Part shown: in pieces, positions 50,372-60,594 of the stretch
Numbering within the stretch: position 1 is the first letter of the stretch
How the letters are laid out: each line of letters begins with the position of its first letter
Origin: Microbacteriaceae bacterium VKM Ac-2854
Lineage (GTDB): Bacteria > Actinomycetota > Actinomycetes > Actinomycetales > Microbacteriaceae
Assembly (NCBI GenBank): GCA_013205085.1
Contig: JABMLH010000001.1
Location: 124,001-188,000 of the forward strand
Direction of reading: 5' to 3'
Length of the DNA: 64,000 bases
The notes under the pieces: model-generated
Seen by the model: the letters and a program-made list of their open reading frames with translations, nothing else
What the model was told of the DNA's origin: nothing
Database searches by the model: none
Made by a program: the position numbers and the translations under genes

Positions 50372-51064
50372 ATGTCGATCGCCGAACGTTCCACCGCCGT
50401 CAGCACCGAGACCATCGAGTCGTCCGCCCTCTACGTCGCCACCGGCGTCGTTGTGCCGGGTGACCAGCGCGGTCGCCTGCTCGGCTTCCCCACCGCGAAT
50501 CTGCCGATGGACGACTCCTCGCTCGCCGACGGCGTCTACGCCGGTACGGTCTACGACGAGACGACGGGCACCGAACACGTCGCCGCCGTCTCCATCGGCC
50601 GACGCACCAGCTTCTACGGCCGCGACGGCGAGCGCCTGCTCGAGGCGCACCTGCTCGACTTCGACGGCAGCCTCTACGGGCACACCATCGTGGTCGAACT
50701 CAGCGCCAAGCTGCGCCCGCAGCGCCGCTACCGCGGGGCCGAGGCGCTCGTCGAGCAGCTCGTGCGCGACGTCGAGGCCACCCGCACCTGGTCGCGCGAG
50801 CGGATGGGCACGGCCCCGCACCGGCAGGGGCGCTTCGAGACCGGCCCCCGCCGCGAGGCCCGCGAGACCGAGCGGATCCGAGCCGAGCGCGAGCGGCGCC
50901 GGGTCGCCGCGATCGCTCAGACCGTCGGCGAGATCGGCGCGGCCGGTGTGACGTACGAGATCGTCGCCGAGCGCAGCCGCATCCCCGTGGCGTACCTGCG
51001 CTGGGCGTACCCGAGCATCGACGCGCTGCTGGCCGTCGCCCGGTCGGTGCAGCCGGCGCACTGA
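50372..51064 (+). CDS. Riboflavin kinase fused to a C-terminal helix-turn-helix
   Basis: 230 residues. Residues 20-135 are a riboflavin kinase domain: GRLLGFPTANL (34-44), GVYAG (54-58), and EAHLLDFDGSLYG with the catalytic Glu91. The FAD-synthetase nucleotidyltransferase half of bifunctional RibF is missing. A charged linker (150-176) leads to a helical domain (178-225: IAQTVGEIGAAGVTYEIVAERSRIPVAYLRWAYPSIDALLAVAR) that looks like a TetR-type HTH. It would make FMN from riboflavin, and perhaps bind DNA, next to a cluster of flavin-dependent enzymes. The fusion order differs from archaeal RbkR, which has an N-terminal HTH. Confidence 0.82.
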   Translation: MSIAERSTAVSTETIESSALYVATGVVVPGDQRGRLLGFPTANLPMDDSSLADGVYAGTVYDETTGTEHVAAVSIGRRTSFYGRDGERLLEAHLLDFDGSLYGHTIVVELSAKLRPQRRYRGAEALVEQLVRDVEATRTWSRERMGTAPHRQGRFETGPRREARETERIRAERERRRVAAIAQTVGEIGAAGVTYEIVAERSRIPVAYLRWAYPSIDALLAVARSVQPAH

Positions 51065-51066
51065 CC

Positions 51067-51141
51067 GCAGCAAATGACGTCGAGGCGGGCGAATAGCCCT
51101 CCGGATGCGGTCGGCGGCCTCGATCATCGTCATTTGCTGTC
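51067..51141. repeat. Family D intergenic palindrome, copy 2
   Basis: GCAGCAAATGACGTCGAGGC (from 51067) against GCCTCGATCATCGTCATTTGCTG (to 51139), with an inner CGG/CCG-rich loop. It begins 3 bp after the riboflavin kinase stop. Confidence 0.8.
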
Positions 51142-51180
51142 GGCACCCTCGCTCCGAACCCGAGGGAAACTGCAACAGAC

Positions 51181-51228
51181 GTAACGCAGCCGTTACTCCC
51201 CGCGCCTTCTGTCGCAATTCAAGCGACA
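51181..51228. promoter_or_regulatory. Two adjacent palindromes upstream of the GntR/UTRA gene
   Basis: GTAACG-CAGC-CGTTAC (51181-51196) and TGTCGC-AATTCAA-GCGACA (51210-51228) are both perfect 6-bp-arm inverted repeats. TATGTT (51229-51234) just after the second could be a -10 box. Such paired dyads in front of a GntR gene suggest autoregulation, or sites for the riboflavin kinase-HTH protein. Confidence 0.55.
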
Positions 51229-51276
51229 TATGTTGATTTGACGAGGCGATGCGCCTCAGCTCTGGAGGCTGCACCC

Positions 51277-52086
51277 ATGGACGACGACTTCGAACTCGCC
51301 GAGGCGCTCGGCCGTGCCCGCGAGGGCAGCCAGCGCCGGATCCGCGAGCTGCTGCAGAGCAGCCCGCGCCGCGCGCACGCGTTGCTGCGCGCCAGCATCC
51401 GGCGCGGACTGATCACCGAGAAGGACCTCGTCGAGGAGCACTCTTTGGTCATGTCGATGATGATGAGCCGCAACTCGATCCGCAGCGCGCTGCAGCAGCT
51501 GGGCGAGGAGGGCCTTATCCGCCGCCGGCAGCGCATCGGCACCAACGTCGTCGGGCAGATCTGGGAGCTGCCGCTGCTCTCCCTGCTTCCCGGCGCCGGC
51601 TGGGCGATGGGGTCCGACTCCTCGCAGCACCCGGGCGGACGCGACATGTCGATCGAAATGACCGAGGTGAGCGAGGTGATCGCGCACCAGCACATCCGCG
51701 ACCGCCTCGAACTCGACGTCGACCGCGTGGTGATGGCCGAACAACTGGTCTCGATCGAGGGCACGCCGGCCGGCATCATCGTCGGCTACCACCCGATCGC
51801 CGGAACGACTCCGCGCGGCGAGCGTCCGGATCCGCGGCCGTTCATCGACGCCGTCCGTGCTGCGCCGGGCAATCAGGTCGAGGCCACCGTGGAGGCCGTG
51901 AACGCGGATGAGCGCACGGCGCGCATCCTCGGGCTGAAGGAGGGCGCGGCGATCCTCACCCGGGAGACCCTCGTGCGCAACGCGGCCGGCGTGCCGCAGT
52001 TCCTCGCCTACGGCCACTACCGCGGCGACCGCGTCGCCCTCTGGGCCGAGGACCCCGATGTGGAAGCCATGCGCTTCACCGCCTGA
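51277..52086 (+). CDS. GntR-family regulator with UTRA ligand domain
   Basis: 269 residues. The DNA-binding part (residues 15-95) has LVEEHSLVMSMMMSRNSIRSALQQLGEEGLIRRRQRIGTNVVG, the GntR recognition helix and wing. The rest is a UTRA domain (VVMAEQLVSIEGTPAGIIVGYHP; QVEATVEAVNADERTARILGLKEGAAILTRETLV). The N-terminal 35 residues are longer than usual. GGAGG lies 8 bases before the ATG. It is the likely regulator of the transporter and monooxygenase genes that follow. Confidence 0.87.
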   Translation: MDDDFELAEALGRAREGSQRRIRELLQSSPRRAHALLRASIRRGLITEKDLVEEHSLVMSMMMSRNSIRSALQQLGEEGLIRRRQRIGTNVVGQIWELPLLSLLPGAGWAMGSDSSQHPGGRDMSIEMTEVSEVIAHQHIRDRLELDVDRVVMAEQLVSIEGTPAGIIVGYHPIAGTTPRGERPDPRPFIDAVRAAPGNQVEATVEAVNADERTARILGLKEGAAILTRETLVRNAAGVPQFLAYGHYRGDRVALWAEDPDVEAMRFTA

Positions 52087-52545
52087 AGAAGGTGCCTCGG
52101 CAAGACGGCACGGGCGACGTTAAGCACAGCCCGGCGCAGCCGGTCTTCTTTCGGTGGTCGAGTAGCCCGTTCGCTCTGCGAACTGGCGTATCGAGACCCG
52201 GTGCGCTTCGTCTCGAGATGCGGTGCTCGATCGCTTCAACTCGAGAGAACGCGCGATGGGTTTCGATACGCGTCGGCCGGATTTCGGCAGGCTCAATCAC
52301 CGCGGGGACCGGCTCCGCCGGGCTGCGCCTCACAAGCGGCCTTTGGCTACTCAACCAGCGAAGGGGGCGACGCGGGGTGGTTGATCGTGCGGCGAATTGA
52401 CGCCGAGAGAATGCGATTCCCCTGGTCAACCCCACATTCCGCCCACAGGTCGCGATGCGCAATCAGAAGTTGACGGCCGCGACCCGGTAGCGAAATACCC
52501 GCCGGGTTCACTGATACCAACCACCCTCGAGGAAAGGAGCCCGAC
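52087..52545. other. 459-bp non-coding spacer before the second ABC operon
   Basis: Mostly occupied by repeat E3 (52153-52360). After it comes a lower-GC stretch (52380-52500) that should hold the operon promoter, although no convincing -35/-10 pair was found by eye. GGAAAGGAG (52531-52539) is the ribosome binding site of the first permease. No gene was recognised in it. Confidence 0.6.
52153..52360 (+). repeat. Family E long repeat, copy 3 (left flank of ABC operon)
   Basis: Begins GGTGGTCGAGTAGCCCGTTC and contains CTGCGAACTGGCGTATCGAGACCC, CGATACGCGTCGGCCGG, ATTTCGGCAGGCTCAATC, and ends TACTCAACCAGCG. The same blocks, in reverse orientation, form copy 4 at 57725-57866. Internal arms (TCGAGAC/GTCTCGA) allow a hairpin. 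Confidence 0.85.
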
Positions 52546-53463
52546 GTGGTCCGTTTCGTCTCCCGCCGGCTCATCCAGGGCCTCGTCACCGTCTTCGGCG
52601 TTGTGACCGTCGCCTTCTTCCTGGTGCGGCTCTCCGGCAACCCGGCGGCGCTGCTGCTGGGGCCCGAAGCCTCGCAGGACGACATCGCCCGGCTCTCCGC
52701 GTCGCTCGGCTTCGATCAGCCCTTGTTCTTCCAGTACACGAACTTCCTCGCGAACGCCGTCACCGGCGACTTCGGCGCCTCGCTGCGGCAGGGCACGCCC
52801 TCGCTCGACCTCGTGCTGCAGCGCTTGCCCGCGACCCTGCAGCTCGCGCTGACCAGCTTCGTGCTCGGCCTCGTGCTCGCCTTCATCGTGGTGCTGATCA
52901 TGCAGCTCTCCGACTCGTCGCGGCTGCGCAGCGCGGTGCTCTGGTTCGCCAGCGCGCGGCAGGCGATCCCCTCGTTCTGGTTCGGCATCCTGCTGGTGAT
53001 GGTGTTCGCCGTCAGCCTGGGCGTGCTACCCGCGCTCGGGAACAACTCGCCGCTGTCGATCATCCTGCCGTCGGTGACGATCGCGACCCTCGAACTCGCG
53101 CTGTACATCCGGTTGCTGGACACCGGCTTCGCCGATCAGTACCGGATGGACTACGTGCGCACCGCCTACGCCAAGGGTCAGCGCCGCAGTGTGATCATCC
53201 TGCGGCACATGCTGCCCAACGCCCTGCTCCCCGTGATCACGGTCGCGGGCCTCAACCTCGGAGCCCTCCTCGGCGGCACGGTCGTGGTCGAGCTGGTGTT
53301 CAACTGGCCCGGCGTCGGCCAGCTGCTGATGCAGTCGATCTCGAACCGCGACTACACCGTGGTGCAGTCGGCCATCCTCGTCATCGCGCTGTTCTTCGTG
53401 CTGGTGAACTTCCTCGTCGACCTCGTCTACGCCGCCCTCGACCCGAGAGTGAGACTCCAGTGA
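52546..53463 (+). CDS. ABC transporter permease (DppB type), second importer
   Basis: 305 residues, GTG start behind GGAAAGGAG. N-terminal FVSRRLIQGLVTVFGVVTVAFFLVRLSGNPA; EAA loop DYVRTAYAKGQRRSVIILRHMLPNAL; six helices. First gene of a four-gene importer; the stop overlaps the next gene by 4 bp (GTGA). Confidence 0.93.
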   Translation: MVRFVSRRLIQGLVTVFGVVTVAFFLVRLSGNPAALLLGPEASQDDIARLSASLGFDQPLFFQYTNFLANAVTGDFGASLRQGTPSLDLVLQRLPATLQLALTSFVLGLVLAFIVVLIMQLSDSSRLRSAVLWFASARQAIPSFWFGILLVMVFAVSLGVLPALGNNSPLSIILPSVTIATLELALYIRLLDTGFADQYRMDYVRTAYAKGQRRSVIILRHMLPNALLPVITVAGLNLGALLGGTVVVELVFNWPGVGQLLMQSISNRDYTVVQSAILVIALFFVLVNFLVDLVYAALDPRVRLQ

Positions 53464-54391
53464 CCCCGGCCCCCACCGAGCTGGACGTCCCGACGCCCGC
53501 CTCGACCACCACCGTCACCCAGAAGCTGGCGATCCAGCGGGTGCGCTGGCCGTTCCGCCGCCCGCAGCCCGGCGCGCGACGCCCCAAGCTGAGCGCCTCC
53601 TTCTACGTGGCGACCGCCCTGGTCGCGATCGTGTTCCTGACCATCGTCGTGGTGCCGCTGCTGCCGTTCTTCGACCCCGACACGCAGGATCTGCGCGGCC
53701 GCTTCCTGCTGCCGTTCGCCGACCCCGCGCACCTGCTCGGCACGGATGCGCTGGGTCGCGACATGCTCTCCCGCCTGGCGGTCGCCGGCCGCGTCTCGCT
53801 CTCGATCGCGGTGCCCGCGGTCGCGCTGAACCTGCTGATCGGCGTGACGCTCGGCCTGATCGCCGGCTACTACGGCGGCAAGCTCGACAACGTGATCTCG
53901 GCGCTGTCCGACATCCAGCTGGCCATCCCGATCATGCTGCTGCTGATCGCCATCGTCTCGGCGATCGGCCCCTCGGTGATCACGCTGATCGTCGTGATCG
54001 GCGTCGCGAACTGGGTCGGCTACGCCCGGGTCTCCCGCGCCACCGCCTGGTCGCTGCGCGAGCGCGAGTTCATCTGGGCGCCGAAGACGCACGGCGCGAG
54101 CAACGGCTGGATCCTGCGCAAGCACCTGATCCCGAACGTGATCCCGGCGCTGGCCGTGCTGGTGCCGTTCGACCTCGGCGTCATCGTGCTGCTCGAGGCC
54201 GCGCTGTCCTTCCTGGGCCTGGGCATCCAGGCGCCCACCCCGAGCTGGGGCGGCATGATCGAGGAGGGCCAGACCTATCTACGCGACTCCCCGATGATCA
54301 CGATCCTGCCCGGCGTCATGCTCTTTATGCTCGTCGCCGGCCTTCAGTTCATGAGCCAGCGCCTCACCGGCGTGCAGTCGCAGAAGGCGGA

Positions 54392-54395
<4 letters not shown>
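53460..54395 (+). CDS. ABC transporter permease (DppC type), second importer
   Basis: 311 residues, GTG start. A hydrophilic N-terminal 50 residues precede the membrane domain. GTDALGRDMLSRLAVAGR is the DppC signature, and SLREREFIWAPKTHGASNGWILRKHLIPNVIP the EAA loop. ATGA overlap with the ATPase gene. Confidence 0.94.
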
Positions 54396-56062
<1,667 letters not shown>

Positions 56063-56170
56063 TCCTCCGCTCCACGCCTCCCCGTTCCCCTGCGCACCCG
56101 CGCGACCGGTCGGTGCTGCCCACCCGGATCCCCATCCGTGCATCCGACCCTCGACGAAAGGCACTTCCCG

Positions 56171-57700
56171 ATGCTCAAACGCACCGCACGAATCGCCGTG
56201 GCGGCTACCGCCGCGGCGTCCGTCCTCCTGCTCGCCGCCTGCAGCGGCGGCTCCTCCGCCGACACCGCCGCTTCGACGAAGGACTCCATCGTCGTCGCGC
56301 AGCCGAGCGACCTCGCCAATGCTGATCCCGTGATCGACAACGGCCTCTACAGCACCAACATCTTCCACGCCGTCTACGACCAGCTCACCACGGTCGACGG
56401 CGAGGGCGCCCTGCAGCCGCGCCTGGCCACCGAGTGGACCGCGAGCGAGGATGCGAAGACGTGGAGCTTCACCCTCCGCGACGACGCCACCTTCAGCGAC
56501 GGCACCGCAGTGACGGCGGAGGACGTGCGATTCAGCTTCCAGGCCGTGATCGACGACCCCGACTCGCTGAACAAGATCTACACGAACAACATCGAGTCGA
56601 TGACCGTGGTCAGCGACACCGAGATCACCTTCCAGCTCAAGGCCGGCGACTCCGCGTTCACCCGCCGCGTCTACTACATCTCGATCGTGCCCGAGGCGTA
56701 CTACACCTCGCTCGGCTCCGAGGGCTTCGCGGCCGAGCCCGTCGGCTCCGGCCCGTACACCTTCGTGAGCTGGACTCCGGGTGTGTCCGTGGTGCTCAAG
56801 GCCAACGCCGACTACTGGGGCGGCGAGCCGGCCATCGAGAACGTGACCGTCGAGCCGATCGCGGATGCGGACGCCCGGTTGAACGGTCTGCTCTCGGGCG
56901 ACATCGACCTCACCGCGATCGCGCCCGCGCAGGTCGCCTCCGTCGAGAGCTCGGGCTACACCGTGGCCGAGGGCCAGTCGAACCAGCTGATCTACGTCGG
57001 CTTCAACGAGACCTCGAACGCGGCGCTGGCGAACGCGGATCTGCGTAACGCGATCAGCCTCGCGATCGACCGCGAGACCATCATCGACACGATCCAGGAC
57101 GGCTACGGCACCATCGCCAACGCCTCCTCCGTGGCGCCGAACGTGAACGGCTTCGACGTCGATCTGCCCGACCTCGCCTACGACCCCGACGAGGCCGAGG
57201 CGCTGGTCGCCTCCTCCGGCTACGACGGCAGCCCCATCCCGTTCCAGTACCCGACCGGCGGCAACGTGCCGAACTCGGCGGAGGTGGCGCAGGCCATGGC
57301 CTCGCAGCTCGCGGAGGTCGGCATCAACGTCGAACTCGAGGGCATCGAGTACTCCTCCTACGTGCTGCTGACCTCGTCGAAGGCGCACACCGGCATGTAC
57401 ATCACCCAGTTCTCGCCCTCGATGATGGACGCGTCGACCACGCTGAACTACCTCTACGGCCCCACCGGCTACGCGATCTTCGCCGATGAGGACATCAACG
57501 CCCTGATCGTGGAGGCGAACGCCACGGTCGACGTGGATGCCCGCAACGACGTCATCGCCCAGATCTGGGAACTGAACGCCGAGCGCACCCACCTCGCCAA
57601 CATCGACTACACGGTCGCGACGTACGGCGTCGCGCCCGACCTCGACTGGACCCCGCGCGCCGACGGCCACGTCGACTGGCGCGAGGCGAGCTGGAAGTAA
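56171..57700 (+). CDS. ABC transporter substrate-binding lipoprotein, family 5, second importer
   Basis: 509 residues. Lipobox LLAAC (Cys24). SBP_bac_5 features: QPSDLANADPVIDNGLYS, LRDDATFSDGTAVTAEDVRFSF, YWGGEPAIENVTVE and LRNAISLAIDRETI. An upstream ATG at 56138 gives a non-signal N-terminus and is rejected. The ligand is unknown; family relatives include the EDTA-binding EppA. It is followed by repeat E4. Confidence 0.93.
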   Translation: MLKRTARIAVAATAAASVLLLAACSGGSSADTAASTKDSIVVAQPSDLANADPVIDNGLYSTNIFHAVYDQLTTVDGEGALQPRLATEWTASEDAKTWSFTLRDDATFSDGTAVTAEDVRFSFQAVIDDPDSLNKIYTNNIESMTVVSDTEITFQLKAGDSAFTRRVYYISIVPEAYYTSLGSEGFAAEPVGSGPYTFVSWTPGVSVVLKANADYWGGEPAIENVTVEPIADADARLNGLLSGDIDLTAIAPAQVASVESSGYTVAEGQSNQLIYVGFNETSNAALANADLRNAISLAIDRETIIDTIQDGYGTIANASSVAPNVNGFDVDLPDLAYDPDEAEALVASSGYDGSPIPFQYPTGGNVPNSAEVAQAMASQLAEVGINVELEGIEYSSYVLLTSSKAHTGMYITQFSPSMMDASTTLNYLYGPTGYAIFADEDINALIVEANATVDVDARNDVIAQIWELNAERTHLANIDYTVATYGVAPDLDWTPRADGHVDWREASWK

Positions 57701-57724
57701 GCACCACTCGGTGGTCCGTCAACT

Positions 57725-57866
57725 CGCTGGTTGAGCTTGCCGACTTGTCCTGAGCCTGTCGAAGGGAACCCGGCCGACCGTATCGAGATCCTTGCGCCTC
57801 ATCTCAAGGGAGGGTGCAAGGGTCTCGGTACGCCAGTTCGCAGAGCGAACGGGCTACTCGACCACC
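57725..57866 (-). repeat. Family E long repeat, copy 4 (right flank, inverted)
   Basis: Read on the minus strand it starts GGTGGTCGAGTAGCCCGTTC, as in copy 3, continues CTGCGAACTGGCGTACCGAGACCC and CGATACGGTCGGCCGG, and ends GGCAAGCTCAACCAGCG. With copy 3 it forms inverted flanks around the 52546-57700 transporter operon. Confidence 0.85.
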
Positions 57867-57931
57867 GGAGATGACCTGCTGCGCCGGGCTGTATTCAACT
57901 TCTCCCGGGCTGTCAATCGAAAGGAATTCTT

Positions 57932-58624
57932 TTGTATCTGGACTCCGAGAGCAGCACGCACGACTTCACCTGGATGGTGAAGAACGCGGTCGTGCCGCGG
58001 CCCATCGCGTGGGTGGGCAGCGAGAGCGCGGCCGGGGTGGCCAACCTCGCGCCGTTCTCCTACTTCACGCTGGTGACGATGGATCCGCCGACGCTGATGA
58101 TCTCGTTCACGGGCGAGAAGGATTCGTACGACAACATCCGCGAGACCGGCGAGTTCGTGATCAACATGGTCACCGACGGCCAGGCCGAGGTGGAGACGGC
58201 GACCGCCGCGATCACCCCGCCCTCGGTCGACGAGGCGGCGCTGCTCGGGCTGGAACTCGTCGCCTCCACGAAGGTGACCCCGAAGCGGCTCGCGATGGCG
58301 AAGGTCGCGCTGGAGTGCGTCTTCCTCTCCGAGACCACCCTGTTCGACGCGCACGTCGTGTTCGGTCAGGTGGTCGCGGTGCACACCGACGACGCGATCC
58401 TCGATGCGAACGGGCGCATCGACGTGGCGAAGTACCGCCCCGTCGCCCGCCTGGGCGGCTCGCTGTACACAACGGTGACGACCGACTACAAGCACCCGGT
58501 GCCGGTCGCGACCGCCGAGTGGCTGGCCGCCCAGCCCGGCGGCGGCGCCGCCGCGACGGTGGATGCGGACGAGCTCGCCGCTGCCGCGGCCTGGTCCCGC
58601 GAGCAGGCGGCCGCCGCGGTCTGA
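57932..58624 (+). CDS. Flavin reductase-like split-barrel protein
   Basis: 230 residues from a TTG with AAAGGAA at 57919-57925. The flavin-reductase domain is seen in VVPRPIAWVGSESAAGVANLAPFSYFTLVTMDPPTLMISF, followed by KDSYDNIRETGEFVINMV and the late RLGGSLYTTV. It would reduce free FMN with NAD(P)H and supply the two downstream luciferase-like monooxygenases. The domain is extended C-terminally by an Ala-rich helix. Confidence 0.87.
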   Translation: MYLDSESSTHDFTWMVKNAVVPRPIAWVGSESAAGVANLAPFSYFTLVTMDPPTLMISFTGEKDSYDNIRETGEFVINMVTDGQAEVETATAAITPPSVDEAALLGLELVASTKVTPKRLAMAKVALECVFLSETTLFDAHVVFGQVVAVHTDDAILDANGRIDVAKYRPVARLGGSLYTTVTTDYKHPVPVATAEWLAAQPGGGAAATVDADELAAAAAWSREQAAAAV

Positions 58625-58639
58625 CGCGCTCCCTGACCA

Positions 58640-58688
58640 GGGGGTTGTCACTCCGTCCCACCCTCCGTGGGACGCGGTGACAACCCCC
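58640..58688. repeat. 49-bp palindrome, family B copy 3
   Basis: GGGGGTTGTCACTCCGTCCCA / TGGGACGCGGTGACAACCCCC with one mismatch pair. Starts 15 bp after the flavin reductase stop. The next 7 bases join directly onto a truncated gene. Confidence 0.9.
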
Positions 58689-58694
58689 TCTTCC

Positions 58695-58859
58695 TTGTTC
58701 GCCGGCACCGTCGCGGTCGCACAGCCCGCCTCCGCCGGTGAACGCGTCTACACGAACGGCGGCCCCGACAGCGGCTGCAACGAGACGTCGGTGCTGAAGA
58801 CGAAGGTCAGCGACAGCTCCTCGGTCAGCGCGAAGTTCGACAAGCTCGTGACCTGCTGA
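58695..58859 (+). pseudogene. 5'-truncated gene for a small secreted protein
   Basis: The frame reads LFAGTVAVAQPASAGERVYTNGG-type sequence to a TGA at 58857-58859 (about 54 residues). FAGTVAVAQPASA is the end of a signal peptide with an AxA cleavage site, and the mature remnant has two Cys (GCNE, VTC), which could form a disulfide. The signal peptide's basic N-terminus and ATG are missing; palindrome B lies where they should be, and no ribosome site precedes the TTG at 58695. It keeps its own terminator at 58877. Confidence 0.6.
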
Positions 58860-58876
58860 GTCGCAATCGCCCCTCG

Positions 58877-58910
58877 ACGGCCCGTCGGAACCCCGGTTCC
58901 GGCGGGCCGT
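58877..58910 (+). terminator. Terminator after the truncated secreted-protein gene
   Basis: ACGGCCCGTCGGAACC (58877-58892) pairs with GGTTCCGGCGGGCCGT (58895-58910), with one mismatch and a 2-base gap, followed by TCGTC. Unrelated to the repeat families. Confidence 0.75.
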
Positions 58911-58928
58911 TCGTCATCCGCGGAGCAC

Positions 58929-59016
58929 GGTGCCTGCAGTGAATGACGTTGATCGAGGGTCGCGAGCGTCCCATCGTCTCGAATCGGGCCATCCGACGTC
59001 ATTTGCTGCAGGCACC
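58929..59016. repeat. Family D intergenic palindrome, copy 3
   Basis: GGTGCCTGCAG...AATGACGT at the left and ACGTCATTTGCTGCAGGCACC at the right, with TCGA-rich inner arms. Lies between the truncated gene and the monooxygenase operon. Confidence 0.8.
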
Positions 59017-59280
59017 GCCTCGGTGGCGGATACGCGCATCGGCCTCCGCGCCAGTCGCGACCCGAGCCTCAGGGACCGGCGAATACGGAGCGAACGGAAC
59101 GGAAAGACCTGGTCAGCGCCCGATCCGCCCGGTAACGCCGTGCGCAATCAGATCGCTACCGCCCCGCTCCAGGGGCGAAATGTCGAGCGGATGGAATGGG
59201 TACCGGGCAGCACCACCGAACCACCCGCGGGAGGCGGCTCGCCCGCCTCCCGCTCCCGAACACTTCCAAGGAGACAGCTC
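59017..59280 (+). promoter_or_regulatory. Leader of the monooxygenase operon with GC-rich hairpin
   Basis: 264 bp without a gene. A perfect 11-bp hairpin GCGGGAGGCGG-CTCGC-CCGCCTCCCGC (59227-59253) lies 27 bases before the ATG. AAGGAGA (59268-59274) is the ribosome site. No riboswitch (SAM, FMN) consensus could be recognised by eye, and no convincing promoter. Confidence 0.5.
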
Positions 59281-60594
59281 ATGGTCACCCCGTTCCACAT
59301 GGCGTGGTTCACGCCGTTCAAGACGCCCGCCTGGAAGAGCCCGTGGGCCGCGGACACCCCGCTCACCTGGCTGAACGGCGACTACTACATCGACATGGCC
59401 AAGCAGCTCGAACGGGCCGGCTTCGACTTCATGATGTTCGAGGACTCGACCCTCGTCTCCGACACCTACGGCGGCACCACCGAGAACGACCTCAAGCACG
59501 GCCTGCACTCGCCCAAGGGCGACCCCGTGCCGCTGCTGCCGGTGCTCGCGCAGCACACCTCCAAGATGGGCTTCATCGCCACGATGTCGACCAGCTTCTA
59601 CCCGCCTTTCATCCTCGCGCGCACCATGGCCACGATGGACCACCTCACCAAGGGTCGCGTCGGCTGGAACGTCGTCACCTCGTCCGAAGACCTGGCCGGC
59701 CAGAACTACGGCCTCGACCACCTGCTCCCGCACGACGAGCGCTACGTGATGGCCGAGGAATACGTGCAGGTCGTCAAGGCGCTCTGGGATTCGTGGGAGC
59801 CCGGCGCCATCGTCGCCGACCGCGAGACCGGCGTGCTGGCCGATCACACGAAGGTGCATCCGATCCACCACGACGGAAAGTACTTCAAGGTGCGCGGCCC
59901 ACTGAACCTGCCGGCCGGCCCGCAGGGTCATCCGGTGATCTGCCAGGCGGGCGGCTCGCCCGCGGGCCGCGACTTCGCCGCCAAGCACGCCAACGTGCTG
60001 CTCTCGCAGCCCAAGGGTGTGGAGGGGATGAAGGAGTACCGCGACGACATCCGCGCCCGCGCGCTGAAGCACGGCCGCAACCCCGACGACATCAAGGTGA
60101 TGTACATCATCCAGCCCGTTCTGGGCGAGACGCAGGCGGACGCGGAGGAGATGGCCCGGCGCCGCTACGAGCTCACGCAGGACCAGATCGAGACCGTGCT
60201 CGGCATCATGTCGATCACCACCGAGGTCGACTTCAAGCAATTCGATCTCGACCAGCCGCTGCCGGACGACGTGACCACCAACGGCCACCAGTCGGGCCTC
60301 GAGCAGTTCAAGAAGCGCGCGGCGGGCAAGACCGTCCGCGAGGCGCTGATGGGCCAGTCCTCCGAATCCGTGATGCTGGTCGGCACGCCCGACTCGGTTG
60401 CGGAGCAGATGGAGGAGGTCATCGACTTCGTCGGCGGTGACGGCTTCCTCGTCCGCGGCGAGCCGGTGCGGACGCACTCGCGCCGCTACATCGACGAGAT
60501 CGCCTCCGGTCTCGCGCCGGCCCTGCGCCGCCGCGGCCTGATCCGCAGCGACTACTCCGAGCCCACCTTCAAGCAGAACCTGGCCGCGTTCTGA
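59281..60594 (+). CDS. NtaA/SnaA/DszA-family FMN-dependent monooxygenase (1)
   Basis: 437 residues, bacterial-luciferase-like TIM barrel. GWNVVTSSEDLAGQNYGLD, ERYVMAEEYVQVVKALWDSWEP, KVHPIHHDGKYFKVRGPLNLP and PVICQAGGSPAGRDFAAKHAN are signature blocks of the nitrilotriacetate/EDTA/dibenzothiophene-sulfone monooxygenase subgroup. It uses reduced FMN and oxygen to break a C-N or C-S bond or to hydroxylate. The stop overlaps the next, paralogous gene by one base. Confidence 0.92.
   Translation: MVTPFHMAWFTPFKTPAWKSPWAADTPLTWLNGDYYIDMAKQLERAGFDFMMFEDSTLVSDTYGGTTENDLKHGLHSPKGDPVPLLPVLAQHTSKMGFIATMSTSFYPPFILARTMATMDHLTKGRVGWNVVTSSEDLAGQNYGLDHLLPHDERYVMAEEYVQVVKALWDSWEPGAIVADRETGVLADHTKVHPIHHDGKYFKVRGPLNLPAGPQGHPVICQAGGSPAGRDFAAKHANVLLSQPKGVEGMKEYRDDIRARALKHGRNPDDIKVMYIIQPVLGETQADAEEMARRRYELTQDQIETVLGIMSITTEVDFKQFDLDQPLPDDVTTNGHQSGLEQFKKRAAGKTVREALMGQSSESVMLVGTPDSVAEQMEEVIDFVGGDGFLVRGEPVRTHSRRYIDEIASGLAPALRRRGLIRSDYSEPTFKQNLAAF

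Noticed and set aside
59017-59280. SAM or FMN riboswitch before the monooxygenases
   Set aside because: Apart from one simple hairpin, none of the conserved core sequences of these riboswitches could be found by eye.
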